The notes under the pieces were generated by a model that searched no databases, had not been told where the DNA came from, and saw only the letters and a program-made list of their open reading frames with translations. The translations under genes were made by a program, and so were the position numbers. Shown here piece after piece: positions 28,117 to 37,012 of a stretch of 64,000 nt of DNA. Each line of letters starts with the position of its first letter. The first letter of the stretch is position 1. Source of the DNA: Halobellus limi. GTDB taxonomy: Archaea; Halobacteriota; Halobacteria; Halobacteriales; Haloferacaceae. The DNA is taken from positions 62,001-126,000 of the forward strand of contig NZ_CP031313.1 of NCBI RefSeq assembly GCF_004799685.1. The letters are read 5' to 3'.

Positions 28117-29439
28117 ATGACAGCCAATTTCATTGAGGTAGACGAGTCCGATATCGATCCGGAAGAAGTCCTTCGGGAAGGTGAAGAACCGCTATGGGGT
28201 GGCAAAGAGGTTACGTGGGGGCAAGAACTTACCCGCGAGTACACGAACTGGATTGAAGAGCAACGGTCCTGGCGTGAAACAGTTGCGCTAGGTGATATGA
28301 CATATATGCTCAATCTCCACGTAAAAGGTTCTGACGCAATTAAATTGTTTGATGATACTTCCATTAACAATTTCGATGGGTTCGATGTCGGAGAGTGCAA
28401 ACACGCTGTCCAGTGCAATCATAATGGGAAGATCATTTCTGAGGGAGTTGTCGAATATATTGATGAAGAGCATCTTGCCATCCAAGGATTTCCAGCTCCG
28501 TATCTCATTCACTGTGCTGATGTAGGCGACTACGATGTCTCCACTGAGGTGGTCAAAGATCACGTCTACGAGGTTATCGGCCCTAACGCCCCTGACGTGA
28601 TGGCATCTATTGCTACCGAAGATGTTCTAGATATCCCATTTATGAATCTGTCACATATTGAGATTGCTGATCACGATGTCATCGCAATCCGGCATAGCCT
28701 CGCAGGTGTCCCCGGATTTGAGCTATTAATTCCCGGTGACGCTGCAGATGAAGTTCGAGCTTCCATCGTTGATGCAGGCAAAGAATACGGTCTCCGAGAA
28801 GTCGGAACTCGGACTTGGTATACCACCCGTATCGAATCTGGCCTTCCACAAGGAAATCTCGATTACATCCCAGCGTTGTATACTGATTCAGTTCCTTCGG
28901 CATTCTCTACCGACGGCAGTTTCCAGAGCGATGATATTACGGACTGGTATCGCAGTCCCGTTGAGTTCGGATGGGGACACTACGCCGATCTTGACGGAGA
29001 CTATCCCGGCCGAGATGCTCTCGAAAGAGAAATTGAAAATCCTGTCCGTAAGTTAGTGACTCTAGAGTGGGATCGGGAGGATGTCGCTGATATCTACGGG
29101 TCATTCTTCCGACAGGGCGATACCTACAAATTCCAAGAATTCCCGACCAAACAGCGTGTTGGCGTCCGCGCAGATGAAGTTCGCAAGGACGGCAAATTAA
29201 TTGGCGTCTCAACGACTCCAGGATATATGTATCCTTTCCAGCAGATGCTATCACTGACGACTATCGATGTTGAATATAGCGATCCAGGTACTGAAGTCAC
29301 AGTTCTCTGGGGGGAAGGAGATAATCCAAGCAACCCGATGATCGAGCGCCACACCCAAAAAGAGGTCTCAGCTACCGTTGCACCTGCTCCCTATGAAGAT
29401 AAAGATCGACGTGCCGAGTTCACAGACGGTAGTGTTTAG
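28117..29439 (+). CDS. LigM-like tetrahydrofolate-type O-demethylase / GcvT-fold protein (first copy)
   Basis: A 440-residue GcvT-fold protein. The opening GQELTREYTNWIEEQRSW (about 36-52) followed by GSDAIKLFDDTSINNF (71-86), then the second-domain GVPGFELLIPG and RTWYTTRIESGLPQGN, follows the order seen in LigM-like (vanillate/3-O-methylgallate) demethylases. It is longer than DMSP demethylase or glycine-cleavage T protein. Such enzymes move a methyl from an aryl or other methoxy group to tetrahydrofolate. The last residues (GSV-stop) come from the end of IS6 copy E, which starts at 29428 inside the frame; the native C-terminus has been replaced by a few codons. A paralogue is at 51071-52432. 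The gene is AT-rich. Confidence 0.8.
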   Translation: MTANFIEVDESDIDPEEVLREGEEPLWGGKEVTWGQELTREYTNWIEEQRSWRETVALGDMTYMLNLHVKGSDAIKLFDDTSINNFDGFDVGECKHAVQCNHNGKIISEGVVEYIDEEHLAIQGFPAPYLIHCADVGDYDVSTEVVKDHVYEVIGPNAPDVMASIATEDVLDIPFMNLSHIEIADHDVIAIRHSLAGVPGFELLIPGDAADEVRASIVDAGKEYGLREVGTRTWYTTRIESGLPQGNLDYIPALYTDSVPSAFSTDGSFQSDDITDWYRSPVEFGWGHYADLDGDYPGRDALEREIENPVRKLVTLEWDREDVADIYGSFFRQGDTYKFQEFPTKQRVGVRADEVRKDGKLIGVSTTPGYMYPFQQMLSLTTIDVEYSDPGTEVTVLWGEGDNPSNPMIERHTQKEVSATVAPAPYEDKDRRAEFTDGSV

Positions 29440-29825
29440 TCAGGAGTATTGAGCCAGGCAGCAAATGCTTGGAGCCAATTTTCGGCGGTTTGCGATTCAA
29501 CGTGGCTGAAACAGTTTGAGAACGAAGAGATTCTTCGTTTGAATTCGCGGAAAAATGCGTTGGATGGCGTTCCGATTTCCAGTCTGTTCAGTTTGAAATC
29601 GAAGTCCAGCTCTAGTCAGCGCAGTTTGCAGGTGTTGAGCGCCATCGACTAGAAACACGGCAGATTCGACATCGTATTTCTGGCGAAGTTCGCGCAGGAA
29701 TATCTCGGTTACTGCGGTCGTTGTTGTCGAAAACAAACGTGGATGGAGGACATCGTTCGTGTCAGGATCAGCCGCAGCGTACTGCCAGAATCGCTCGTCA
29801 TTAATTCGAATCACGGTTTCATCGG
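29428..29825 (-). mobile_element. IS6-type insertion sequence, copy E (truncated)
   Basis: The left end GGTAGTGTTTAGTCAGGAG overlaps the LigM-like gene and supplies its TAG stop at 29437-29439. Minus-strand transposase fragments include RINDERFWQYAAADPDTN, LRQKYDVESAVFLVDGAQH and RFQTEQTGNRNAI; the N-terminal half and right end are gone, cut off at about 29825 by the inverted-repeat element. The C-terminus is also frameshifted. Confidence 0.88.
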
Positions 29826-29957
29826 GGGTGTCAACCTTAGCGCTCTGATTAACAGTAAAATTACTGTAACTCTACATCCTGCCTCTCGTCGTATCGCGAT
29901 TTAGGCACATCTCGAAGCTTACCGTAACTTTACTGCACATTAACCTTGACACTCTTT
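29826..29957. repeat. Inverted pair of short dispersed repeats (about 130 bp element)
   Basis: GGGTGTCAACCTTAGCG with TAAAATTACTGTAA (29826-29873) is the reverse complement type of the repeat at 27943; TTTACTGCACATTAACCTTG (29931-29950) with upstream TTACCG is a direct copy. They face each other across about 45 bp, giving a small palindromic unit like a miniature inverted-repeat element. It truncates IS6 copy E. Confidence 0.6.
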
Positions 29958-30062
29958 AGCTGATCTTCGCGAAAATTTAAAAATAGCTCTATATTCCGAT
30001 CTAATTTGGATTTCCGAATTTGATCCGAACTATTTTTGTAGTTGTGACTTGATTACGGGACA

Positions 30063-32009
30063 ATGGCAACTCCCGAACAACTGACTGACGGCGCTCATTT
30101 CGATGTCGAGAACATTGGCGGCATCGATCACACCGAAGTGGATATTCCGCCCGGCGTGACCGTCCTCACGGGAAAAAACGCGACAAACCGAACCTCCTTC
30201 CTCCATTCCATTATGGCCGCGATGGGAAGCGAGCGTGTCTCCCTGAAAGGCGACGCCGAGGACGGCCGCGTCAAGTTGACCCTCGATGGCGCCACCTACG
30301 AGCGCACGCTCACCCGCGCCGGTGACGGCGTCTCCTTCGAGGGCGACGCCTACCTCGAGGACCCCGAGGTGGCCGACCTCTTCGCGTTCCTGCTGGAAAC
30401 CAACGACGCTAGACAGGCCGCCGCCCGCGGCGAACAACTCCGCGACGTCATTATGCGCCCCGTCGACGTCGACGCCATTCGCTCCGAAATCCGCCGTCTC
30501 GAGGAAGAGAAAGACGGTATCAACGACGAACTCGCCCGCATCGAATCGAAGAAACGGGAACTCCCGGAACTCGAACAGCGCCGGACGCAACTCCGGGAGA
30601 AGATCGAGAACAAGCGCGAGGAACTCGCCGACCTCGAAGACGACATTGACGACAGCAGCCGCGATGTCGAAGAAGGCCGCAAGGAACAGGCCGAACTTGA
30701 AGAGAAACTCCAGGAACTCCGCTCGACCCGCTCGGAGCTGGAATCCGTCCGCCGGAAGATCGAGCGCCAAGAAGAGAGTATCTCCTCCCTGAAACGCGAG
30801 CAGAACGAACTCGAAGACGACCTTGAGGAGTTGCCCGAGACGCCGATGGGCGACCACCGCGACCTCGAATCGGAGATCGAGCGTCTCCGCGGCGAACGAC
30901 AGGACCTGAACTCCGAAATCAACGAACTTCGCAGCCTCATCCAGTACAACGAGGAACGGCTGGAAGCCGAGGACTACGACCTTCTAGAGGACGGCGGTGC
31001 GGCCGCCGAGAGCGGTGAAAGCTCGGTGACCGACCAACTCGTCGCCTCCGACTCCGAAACGGTGGTGTGTTGGACCTGTGGTTCGTCGGTCGAGCGCGAA
31101 CAGATCGAGTCGACGATCGAGCGACTGAAATCCCTCCGCACGGAGAAAGTCGAGGACCTGAACGACGTCAAGAGCCGCCTCGAAGACCGGAAGGAACAAC
31201 AGCGCGAAGCGACGAAGAAACAGCGCAAGCGCTCGGAAATCAAGCAGAAATTCGAGGACATCGAATCGGAACTGGACCGCCGCGACGAGCAGATCGACGC
31301 GCTGAAAGCGAATCGGGAATCGCTGACCGACGAGGTCGAAGACCTCGAATCCGAGGTTGATAGCCTCGAATCAGCGGACTTCGAGGAGATCCTCTCGCTG
31401 CACAAGGAGGCGAACCAACTGGAGTTCGAGATCGACAGTCTCGAATCCGATCTCGACGAGGTGACAGAGGAGATCGAGTCGATCGAAGACGACGTCGAAC
31501 GCGCCGAAGACCTCCGGGAGAAGCGCGCGGAACTGGTGGACGAACTCACCGACCAGCGGACGAAGATCGATCAGATCGAAGCGGAAGCCGTCGACTCCTT
31601 CAACGAGCATATGGAGTCGATTCTGGACCTCCTGGGCTATGAGAACATCGAACGGATCTGGATCGAGCGGATCGAAGACGCTGGCGCGAGCGAGGGGCAG
31701 ACGCGCTTCGAGCTCCATATCGTGCGGACGACCGAAAACGGTGCGGCCTACGAGGACACGATCGCCCACCTTTCGGAAAGCGAACGTGAGGTAACGGGAC
31801 TGATCTTCGCGCTGGCGGGCTATCTCGTCCACGACCTCCACGAGACGGTGCCGTTTATGCTGTTGGACTCGCTAGAAGCGATCGATTCCGATCGGATCGC
31901 CAGACTCGTCGAGTACTTCGCCGATTACGCGGACTACCTCGTTGTGGCACTGCTGCCCGAGGACGCCCAAGCGCTCGACGACGACTTCACTCGCGTGACG
32001 TCGATTTAA
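30063..32009 (+). CDS. Archaea-specific SMC-related protein (ASRP-like ATPase)
   Basis: A 648-residue coiled-coil ATPase. The N-terminal globular part carries an altered Walker A, GKNATNRTS at 37-45. Coiled coil runs from about 140 to 305, interrupted by a zinc-hook-like CWTC at 336-339, then a second coil from about 345 to 515. The C-terminal part has HLSESEREVTGLIFALAGY as the signature region and VPFMLLDSLEAIDSDR as Walker B, with Asp-Ser instead of Asp-Glu. It is Glu/Asp/Lys/Arg-rich. Related proteins in haloarchaea are thought to act in chromosome structure or cell shape, often next to rdfA; no rdfA-like gene is visible here. GC-rich unlike its flanks, so it may be imported. Confidence 0.85.
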   Translation: MATPEQLTDGAHFDVENIGGIDHTEVDIPPGVTVLTGKNATNRTSFLHSIMAAMGSERVSLKGDAEDGRVKLTLDGATYERTLTRAGDGVSFEGDAYLEDPEVADLFAFLLETNDARQAAARGEQLRDVIMRPVDVDAIRSEIRRLEEEKDGINDELARIESKKRELPELEQRRTQLREKIENKREELADLEDDIDDSSRDVEEGRKEQAELEEKLQELRSTRSELESVRRKIERQEESISSLKREQNELEDDLEELPETPMGDHRDLESEIERLRGERQDLNSEINELRSLIQYNEERLEAEDYDLLEDGGAAAESGESSVTDQLVASDSETVVCWTCGSSVEREQIESTIERLKSLRTEKVEDLNDVKSRLEDRKEQQREATKKQRKRSEIKQKFEDIESELDRRDEQIDALKANRESLTDEVEDLESEVDSLESADFEEILSLHKEANQLEFEIDSLESDLDEVTEEIESIEDDVERAEDLREKRAELVDELTDQRTKIDQIEAEAVDSFNEHMESILDLLGYENIERIWIERIEDAGASEGQTRFELHIVRTTENGAAYEDTIAHLSESEREVTGLIFALAGYLVHDLHETVPFMLLDSLEAIDSDRIARLVEYFADYADYLVVALLPEDAQALDDDFTRVTSI

Positions 32010-32221
32010 TCACAACCGGGTGTTGTGTTCAAAAGGAATTTGTTTGGGACTGAGGCCCGTCTCATTCATTTATTATACTGTACCGTACTCTGGTTTAGAC
32101 GATGTAGAGAACGACTCTCTCCGGTGAATTAACTGACCTCTGAGTCAGTCCCCCAAGTAGTGTGCTCTCTCGTCTCTCGTGTTTTACAGATCCCTCGTAA
32201 CACAGACTAAACGCACTGTAT

Positions 32222-32575
32222 CTGGCAAACCTTCACCAGCGGTCGGGCGGGGAGCGGCAGGCTATCGCCATCGCGCGAGCGCTCGTGTCCGACCCGGACA
32301 TCGTCGTGATGGACGAACCGACGTCGGCGTTGTCGACCGATTCGGCCGAGCGAGTTCAAGATCTCATCAAGTCACTGCAGGACGAGGGACTGTCTGTCAT
32401 CGTCATAAGCCACAATATGGACGAGATATTCAGTCTCACCGATCGGATCACTGTACTCGACAACGGGTCGCTCGTCGGATCCGTCGACACGGATGACGTC
32501 AACCGCAACGACATCGTTCATATGATGGTCAACGGTGAACTCCCCGAAGGCATCGAAGAGGCTGACGCCATCTGA
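32222..32575 (+). pseudogene. Truncated ABC-transporter ATPase (sugar-type, C-terminal end)
   Basis: From about 32222 the frame reads LHQRSGGERQAIAIARA (signature), then VVMDEPTSAL (Walker B) and VIVISHNMDEI (H-loop), and ends at TGA 32573-32575. The Walker A half and the N-terminus are absent; upstream sequence (32010-32221) has no matching frame. It resembles RbsA/XylG-like sugar ABC ATPases of the short, single-cassette haloarchaeal kind. Without Walker A it cannot hydrolyse ATP. Just downstream, convergent, is the mutarotase-like gene at 32593. Confidence 0.82.
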
Positions 32576-32592
32576 GCGGAAGGTTCTCCCTC

Positions 32593-33675
32593 TCACTCGC
32601 CGGCGACCTGTTCGTACGACTCGACGCACCCACGACCACGATACGTCGTGACAGCCAGTTCTGTTTCGATAGTCTCGCCCGCCTCAAGGTGGTTCAGCGT
32701 TTCCGTTCCGTCCTCGCCCTGCGCTTCCACCGGGTTCGTCGCCGGCCATCCGGTCGACAGTTCCAAGCCGACAACCCGTTCGCGACCGAAGAACGGCGAC
32801 GACTCGAAGCCACCGAGAGCTCGCCAGGACCACACTGACTCGAACAGCGTCTCGTCGAAGGAGACAGCGACCCCGAGGTCGAGGTCGGGATTGGTGACTG
32901 CGTACCATCCGCTCTCGAGGTCGTGTAGATAGGCGAGATCGTGTATTCCGGCATCGACGTTCTCGATACGGCTCATATCGTGGCCATCCTCGTTCGTCGG
33001 CCACTCGAAGCTCTCCCCCTCGGCGAGCGGTGACTCCCCTTGTGGCGCCTCGTCAACGGTCACCGTCACGCCGTCGAGGTCGATTCGAGTCCCATCGGCG
33101 AGGAGTGGACGTCCGTACGCTACGTGCTGGAGCCACGCGTACGGTAACTCGACTGTCCCGAGATTCTCGACGGACTCCGTCACGGACAGGGTCGAACTGC
33201 CACGGTCGAGGCGGAGTGTACGATCGACGGCGAACGGATACCGGACGAGTTCCGTCGAGAACCGAACGGCGACAGCGTCGTCGGATTCCTCCAAGACGTC
33301 GTAGTCCCACGGAAGGAGTGACGACTCCCTATGAATCCCATATTCAGCGCCCGCCGCGGCGGGGTCGTTCCCTCCAAACGGAAGGCAGTCCTGCCAGCCA
33401 CCGGGATAGTAGTCCATCCAGGCAGTCCCGGTGTCGCGAGACGGTCGGTAACTCCCGTCGACGGGCTGCCAGTTGTGCGGTGCCTCGAACAGGACGTTCA
33501 CGTCAGATTTCTTGTCTCGTATCTCGAGTACGTCTGCCCCTTTCTCGGGCGAGACGACGACGCGGAGCGACTCGTTTTCTATGACGACGGTGTCGAGGCC
33601 ACCGTACTCCTCGGTGTTCGATGCGTTCGGAAACGACATAGCTTCATCCAGATCAGGTTGATGCTTAATATTCAT
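32593..33675 (-). CDS. Aldose 1-epimerase-fold (galactose-mutarotase-like) protein
   Basis: About 360 residues from the ATG at 33673-33675 (an inner ATG at 33637-33639 begins SFPNASNTEEYGG and is a second option). The beta-sandwich pattern with VVVSPEKGADVLEIRDK, YYPGGWQDCLPFGG, GIHRESSLLPWDY and ELPYAWLQHVAYG is that of DUF4432/aldose-epimerase-like proteins. Family members interconvert sugar anomers or bind sugars. It is convergent with the ABC relic, and IS6 copy F begins 14 bp before its start, so its own promoter may be lost or borrowed. A role in sugar uptake is suggested by context only. Confidence 0.8.
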   Translation of the reverse strand: MNIKHQPDLDEAMSFPNASNTEEYGGLDTVVIENESLRVVVSPEKGADVLEIRDKKSDVNVLFEAPHNWQPVDGSYRPSRDTGTAWMDYYPGGWQDCLPFGGNDPAAAGAEYGIHRESSLLPWDYDVLEESDDAVAVRFSTELVRYPFAVDRTLRLDRGSSTLSVTESVENLGTVELPYAWLQHVAYGRPLLADGTRIDLDGVTVTVDEAPQGESPLAEGESFEWPTNEDGHDMSRIENVDAGIHDLAYLHDLESGWYAVTNPDLDLGVAVSFDETLFESVWSWRALGGFESSPFFGRERVVGLELSTGWPATNPVEAQGEDGTETLNHLEAGETIETELAVTTYRGRGCVESYEQVAGE

Positions 33676-33689
33676 GTTGCTTCCTATTA

Positions 33690-34386
33690 GGTCATTGACC
33701 AGATTGGCGGATTGAAGTAGACAGCGAATGCTTGTAGCCACGTCTCTCTGGTTTCGGGACGGGCGTGTCTGAAGTGATTGGCGAAGGCTTCAGGTCCGCG
33801 TTTCAGTCCCTTGAATACACGCTCGACAGCATTCAGATTCCCGTGGGTGAGGTGTTGGAATCGGAGCGAATGGCGATGGCAGCCGCCTGCAGCCAGGGTG
33901 CCCCATCGACCAGAAAGACGCGTCGTTAACGAGATGTTCCTCGCGGAGTTCTGTGAGGAATATCTCGGTCAGCGCTTGGGTGCTGGTCGGGAACAATCGC
34001 ACGTGCAGCAGGCAAGTCGTATCGGGGGTCAACCGTCGCAAACAGCCAGTAACGGTGGTCATTCACGCGAATTACCGTCTCGTCAACCGCGGCGTAATGC
34101 AGGTTCTGTCCCTCTGTGGGCTGTAGGTTGGCCTTCTGCACCCAGTTGTGAACAGTGGAGCGACATCGGCCGACACCCAGGCTTGCGAGGACAGAGACGG
34201 TATCCGATAGCGACAATCCCGCCAAATGCAGTTGGATACCCAACTTCATCGCCGACTCGGGTGTCGCCTCTCGCTCCACAAAACCTAATTCTGGAAAGTC
34301 GCTACCACCGCTGAGGCGGTCCGGTTTTAGCATAGGCACCAACAATCTACGACCGCCTCACTTTTCCACCTTATTTGAACAGTACC
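33690..34386 (-). mobile_element. IS6-type insertion sequence, copy F (disabled)
   Basis: About 697 bp with ends GGTCATTGACCAGATT (diverged) and TTATTTGAACAGTACC. The minus-strand transposase begins near 34336 (LKPDRLSGGSDFPELGFVE), shifts after LFATVDPRYD, and shows VNDASFWSMGHPGCRRL, the same 1-nt loss as copy A. Two frameshifts at least. It stops 14 bp before the mutarotase-like ATG. Confidence 0.88.
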
Positions 34387-34467
34387 TCAGACTACCTTTG
34401 ACCGCTGTAGATAGCAACGCGGTTGGACAGAATTCGACAACTGAATCGGGCCTCGGCAAACACAGAG

Positions 34468-34490
34468 GCTATCCGGCTCTGCCGGATAGC
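34468..34490. repeat. Perfect hairpin, 10 bp stem, 3 nt loop
   Basis: GCTATCCGGC TCT GCCGGATAGC. It lies in a gene-free stretch after IS6 copy F and near the small inverted-repeat element. No poly-T tract follows, so its role is unclear. Confidence 0.6.
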
Positions 34491-34532
34491 AGGCGAACAG
34501 ATCCACGCAGCAATCCGGAAATGTGTCTGACT

Positions 34533-34656
34533 AGCTCTGTTGAAATCCTTCAGCGTTGATATTGAGGAGAGGAACTCTTCCAACCAGATAACACGGTTCC
34601 GGTGAAAACTGGCTTCTCAACAAACCGCAAGACAGCAAGCGGATTTCAACAAAGCT
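34533..34656. repeat. Small inverted-repeat (MITE-like) element
   Basis: AGCTCTGTTGAAATCC (34533-34548) and GGATTTCAACAAAGCT (34641-34656) are inverted repeats with one mismatch, 124 bp overall, with no coding capacity. The ends resemble those of haloarchaeal IS5-type elements, so it may be a non-autonomous derivative. The rest of 34387-35093 shows no gene. Confidence 0.65.
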
Positions 34657-35093
34657 GTTTGACTCTAATCGGAATAGATTAATCGAGGATCGTTCCCAAA
34701 ATGCCGGCCTATGGACTGAAGATAACGTGCGTACACTAGTTATTATCCAAGGACGCCAGTGAATTCTATATCATCTTCATCCGCTATCACCGGATGATTT
34801 CTTTTTCATAACCTGAGACGAGAGTCCGGTCCCGATACTCAGCGAAGACATCCACAGAGTTGATCGACCGTATCCAATACCGGCGATCTGTTCCACTTCG
34901 AAACAGAGTATGAGAAATACTGACTATCACTCTATCATTGAAAATATAAAATTCTGTGGTATATTACGATTATTCCAAACGGTATTAAGGATTGTATATG
35001 CGGTATTTCGAGTATAGAAAAGATATTTTGGGAATATATCCACTATCCGGTAATGCCGTAAATTCTAAACCCGAGTGCTTACTGGGAGAGAGT

Positions 35094-35856
35094 ATGAACG
35101 ACCAGAAAGCACCGGCCGAAGCGGCGAAGACCAGCTTGGAAATCGTGGATACGCTTATACGACTCAACGGTGCGGGGGTGTCCAAACTTGCCGAGTGTCT
35201 GGATAAGCCAACGAGCACGATTCACGACCACCTCCAAACGCTGACCTGCGAAGAGTACCTCATCAACGAGAACGGGACTTACCGTGTCGGCTCCCGATTC
35301 CTTGAGTTTGGAGAGCAGGTGCGTTCGCGAATGAGGGTATATCAGGTGGCACGCCCCGAGATAGATAATCTCGTGGAGAGGACCAACGAGACGGTCAACT
35401 TGATGATCGAAGAGCACGGACAGGGAGTGTACCTCTAAAAGGCCCGCGGGAAGGATGCCGTTCACTCTCGACACGCACGCGGGCAAGCGAGTGCCACTCC
35501 ATACGACCTCTCTCGGTAAGTCGATAATGGCGAATCGATCCCGCGAAGAGGTAGAGGCGATTATCGACAAACACGGTCTGGAACAGGTGACCGAGAATAC
35601 CATCACCGACCGCGATGAGTTGTTCGACGAACTCGGAACGATCCGTGAGCGCGGCTACGCGTTAGACGACGAACAGCGGGTTGAAGGAGTGCGGTGTGTC
35701 GGAGCACCGATACTTGACGAGTCGGATAGAGCAGTGGCAGCGATAAGTGTGACGATGCCGAAGAATCGGTTGACCGGTGAACAGTTCGAGGAAGAGCTCC
35801 CCGAGATTATACTCGAAAGCACGAACGTGATTCAGGTGAACCTCACCTACTCGTAA
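35094..35856 (+). pseudogene. IclR-family regulator with nonsense codon and frameshift
   Basis: The N-terminal half (MNDQKAPAEAAKTSLEIVDT, helix-turn-helix KPTSTIHDHLQTLTCEEYL) runs intact to GQGVYL, then TAA at 35436-35438 stands where the paralogue at 53878 has YQAAG. The C-terminal effector domain (DTHAGKRVPLHTTSLGKS, GYALDDEQRVEGVRCVG, NVIQVNLTYS) continues in a different frame to TAA 35854-35856. It is otherwise close to the intact IclR protein, so the loss looks recent. Its natural target genes are probably in this window. Confidence 0.85.
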
Positions 35857-36085
35857 CACGACTACCTCGTCTCGGGCGACTACCGTTCATACGGTGCGTG
35901 TTCAAGTACCGTGGCTGATGGGAGCGTCGAAACGAGTAGCAATAGCAGTCATCACCCGAGCGATAGTTTCACCGGTCGTCGACGAGGTGGTTCTCAAGAC
36001 AGTAACGCACACCCGGCAGATCGAATCGAGAACTGCGCTCTGTAGTCAGCCCGCCGTGTCGACGGCGTCGAGCGAACCAAGATTG

Positions 36086-36541
36086 TCAGTTCCGCGGTTC
36101 CCGCTCGACCATCGTCAGGTGATCGAAAACGCACACCGTCTCGCCGTCGTCGTTTTCGGCCTCATACCGGTAGTCGACGCGGCCGAACTCCTCATCGCGA
36201 ACTTCTTTGTTAACGACTTCTCTGCTGACGGTCAGCGTGTCGTCAACCATCGTCGGGGCCGGGAACCTGACGTGGTCGTGACCGTATGTAAACGCCTTCG
36301 GGTTGAGGTCAGCGATAATTGACTCTGCGACTGCAGCGACAAGATGTCCATGAGCGATCAACCCGCCGAACTTCTCTTCGGCGTAAGGTTTGCTCGTGAC
36401 CGCCCGGTGAAAGTCCCCCGACACACCACAGAAGTTGATGATGTCGGCTTCGGTGATCGTCCGGGCGTCTGTCTCTGTCCACGTTTCCCCTTCGGATATC
36501 TCGTGAAAGTAACGGTTGGTGTCTTTCGCGGGTGCTCGCAT
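36086..36541 (-). CDS. MaoC-like hot-dog protein with altered catalytic site
   Basis: A 151-residue hot-dog protein opening KDTNRYFHEISEGE, close to the paralogue at 46583-47056. The hydratase signature reads SGDFHRAVTSK: Asp43 remains, but the catalytic His (PxH in the paralogue) is replaced by Val48. Either the enzyme is inactive or it works with another subunit. ATG at 36539-36541. The gene is monocistronic between the dead IclR gene and a decayed transposase piece. Confidence 0.85.
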   Translation of the reverse strand: MRAPAKDTNRYFHEISEGETWTETDARTITEADIINFCGVSGDFHRAVTSKPYAEEKFGGLIAHGHLVAAVAESIIADLNPKAFTYGHDHVRFPAPTMVDDTLTVSREVVNKEVRDEEFGRVDYRYEAENDDGETVCVFDHLTMVEREPRN

Positions 36542-36659
36542 AGCAGAGCCTCGTACTCCGGTTGTGACAATAGTTGTGTCGATATCTCAATCGAATGTGT
36601 CAGAAACCAAGGCATCCTGATAGAGCCGGATCGATGACAGGTGATCGAGAGTACCGCGA

Positions 36660-36995
36660 ACCGTTCTGGAAAGGCTTTGTTTCAGATAATGGCGTTACTC
36701 ATCAAGGGTCTGTTCCGTTTAGAAATCAGATTTCCAGCCAACAGGCCGACGGAAGCGGAACGACGTGACAGCTGACGGGTCCGCAATCCGAATGAGAGGT
36801 CCTCGCTGCTGGCAGTGCGCCGCGGTCGATCTCAAGACGGTTATCTGCTATCTGTGCGACCCGCCCCTGAGAGAAACCTCTGAAAACTTCAAACGCGCCA
36901 GCCTCAGAATCGAAGAACGCGGTTACCGGATTCGCTTTCCGCATCGGTCATCTGACCCACCCAGTGCCTCCGATATGAAACTTTATGTCACGTAA
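36660..36995 (+). mobile_element. Possible transposase remnant
   Basis: The plus-strand frame has DGSAIRMRGPRCWQCAAVDL, like the DDE Asp region of transposases (DETVIRxNxxxxWLYAAVD), then a Lys/Arg-rich tail RFPHRSSDPP. No further motif can be joined. It lies between the MaoC gene and the lactate-utilisation operon. Weak evidence. Confidence 0.35.
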
Positions 36996-37012
36996 CGACT
37001 AACGGATCGAGT

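Noticed and set aside
28117-29439. DMSP demethylase (dmdA) pathway together with the CoA ligase and crotonase
   Set aside because: The protein is about 70 residues longer than DmdA and fits LigM better; no DmdC-type acyl-CoA dehydrogenase is present.
30350-30949. Long Ser-rich minus-strand frames inside the SMC-related gene
   Set aside because: They are the mirror of an acidic coiled-coil gene in GC-rich DNA; no family motif and extreme Ser/Arg bias.
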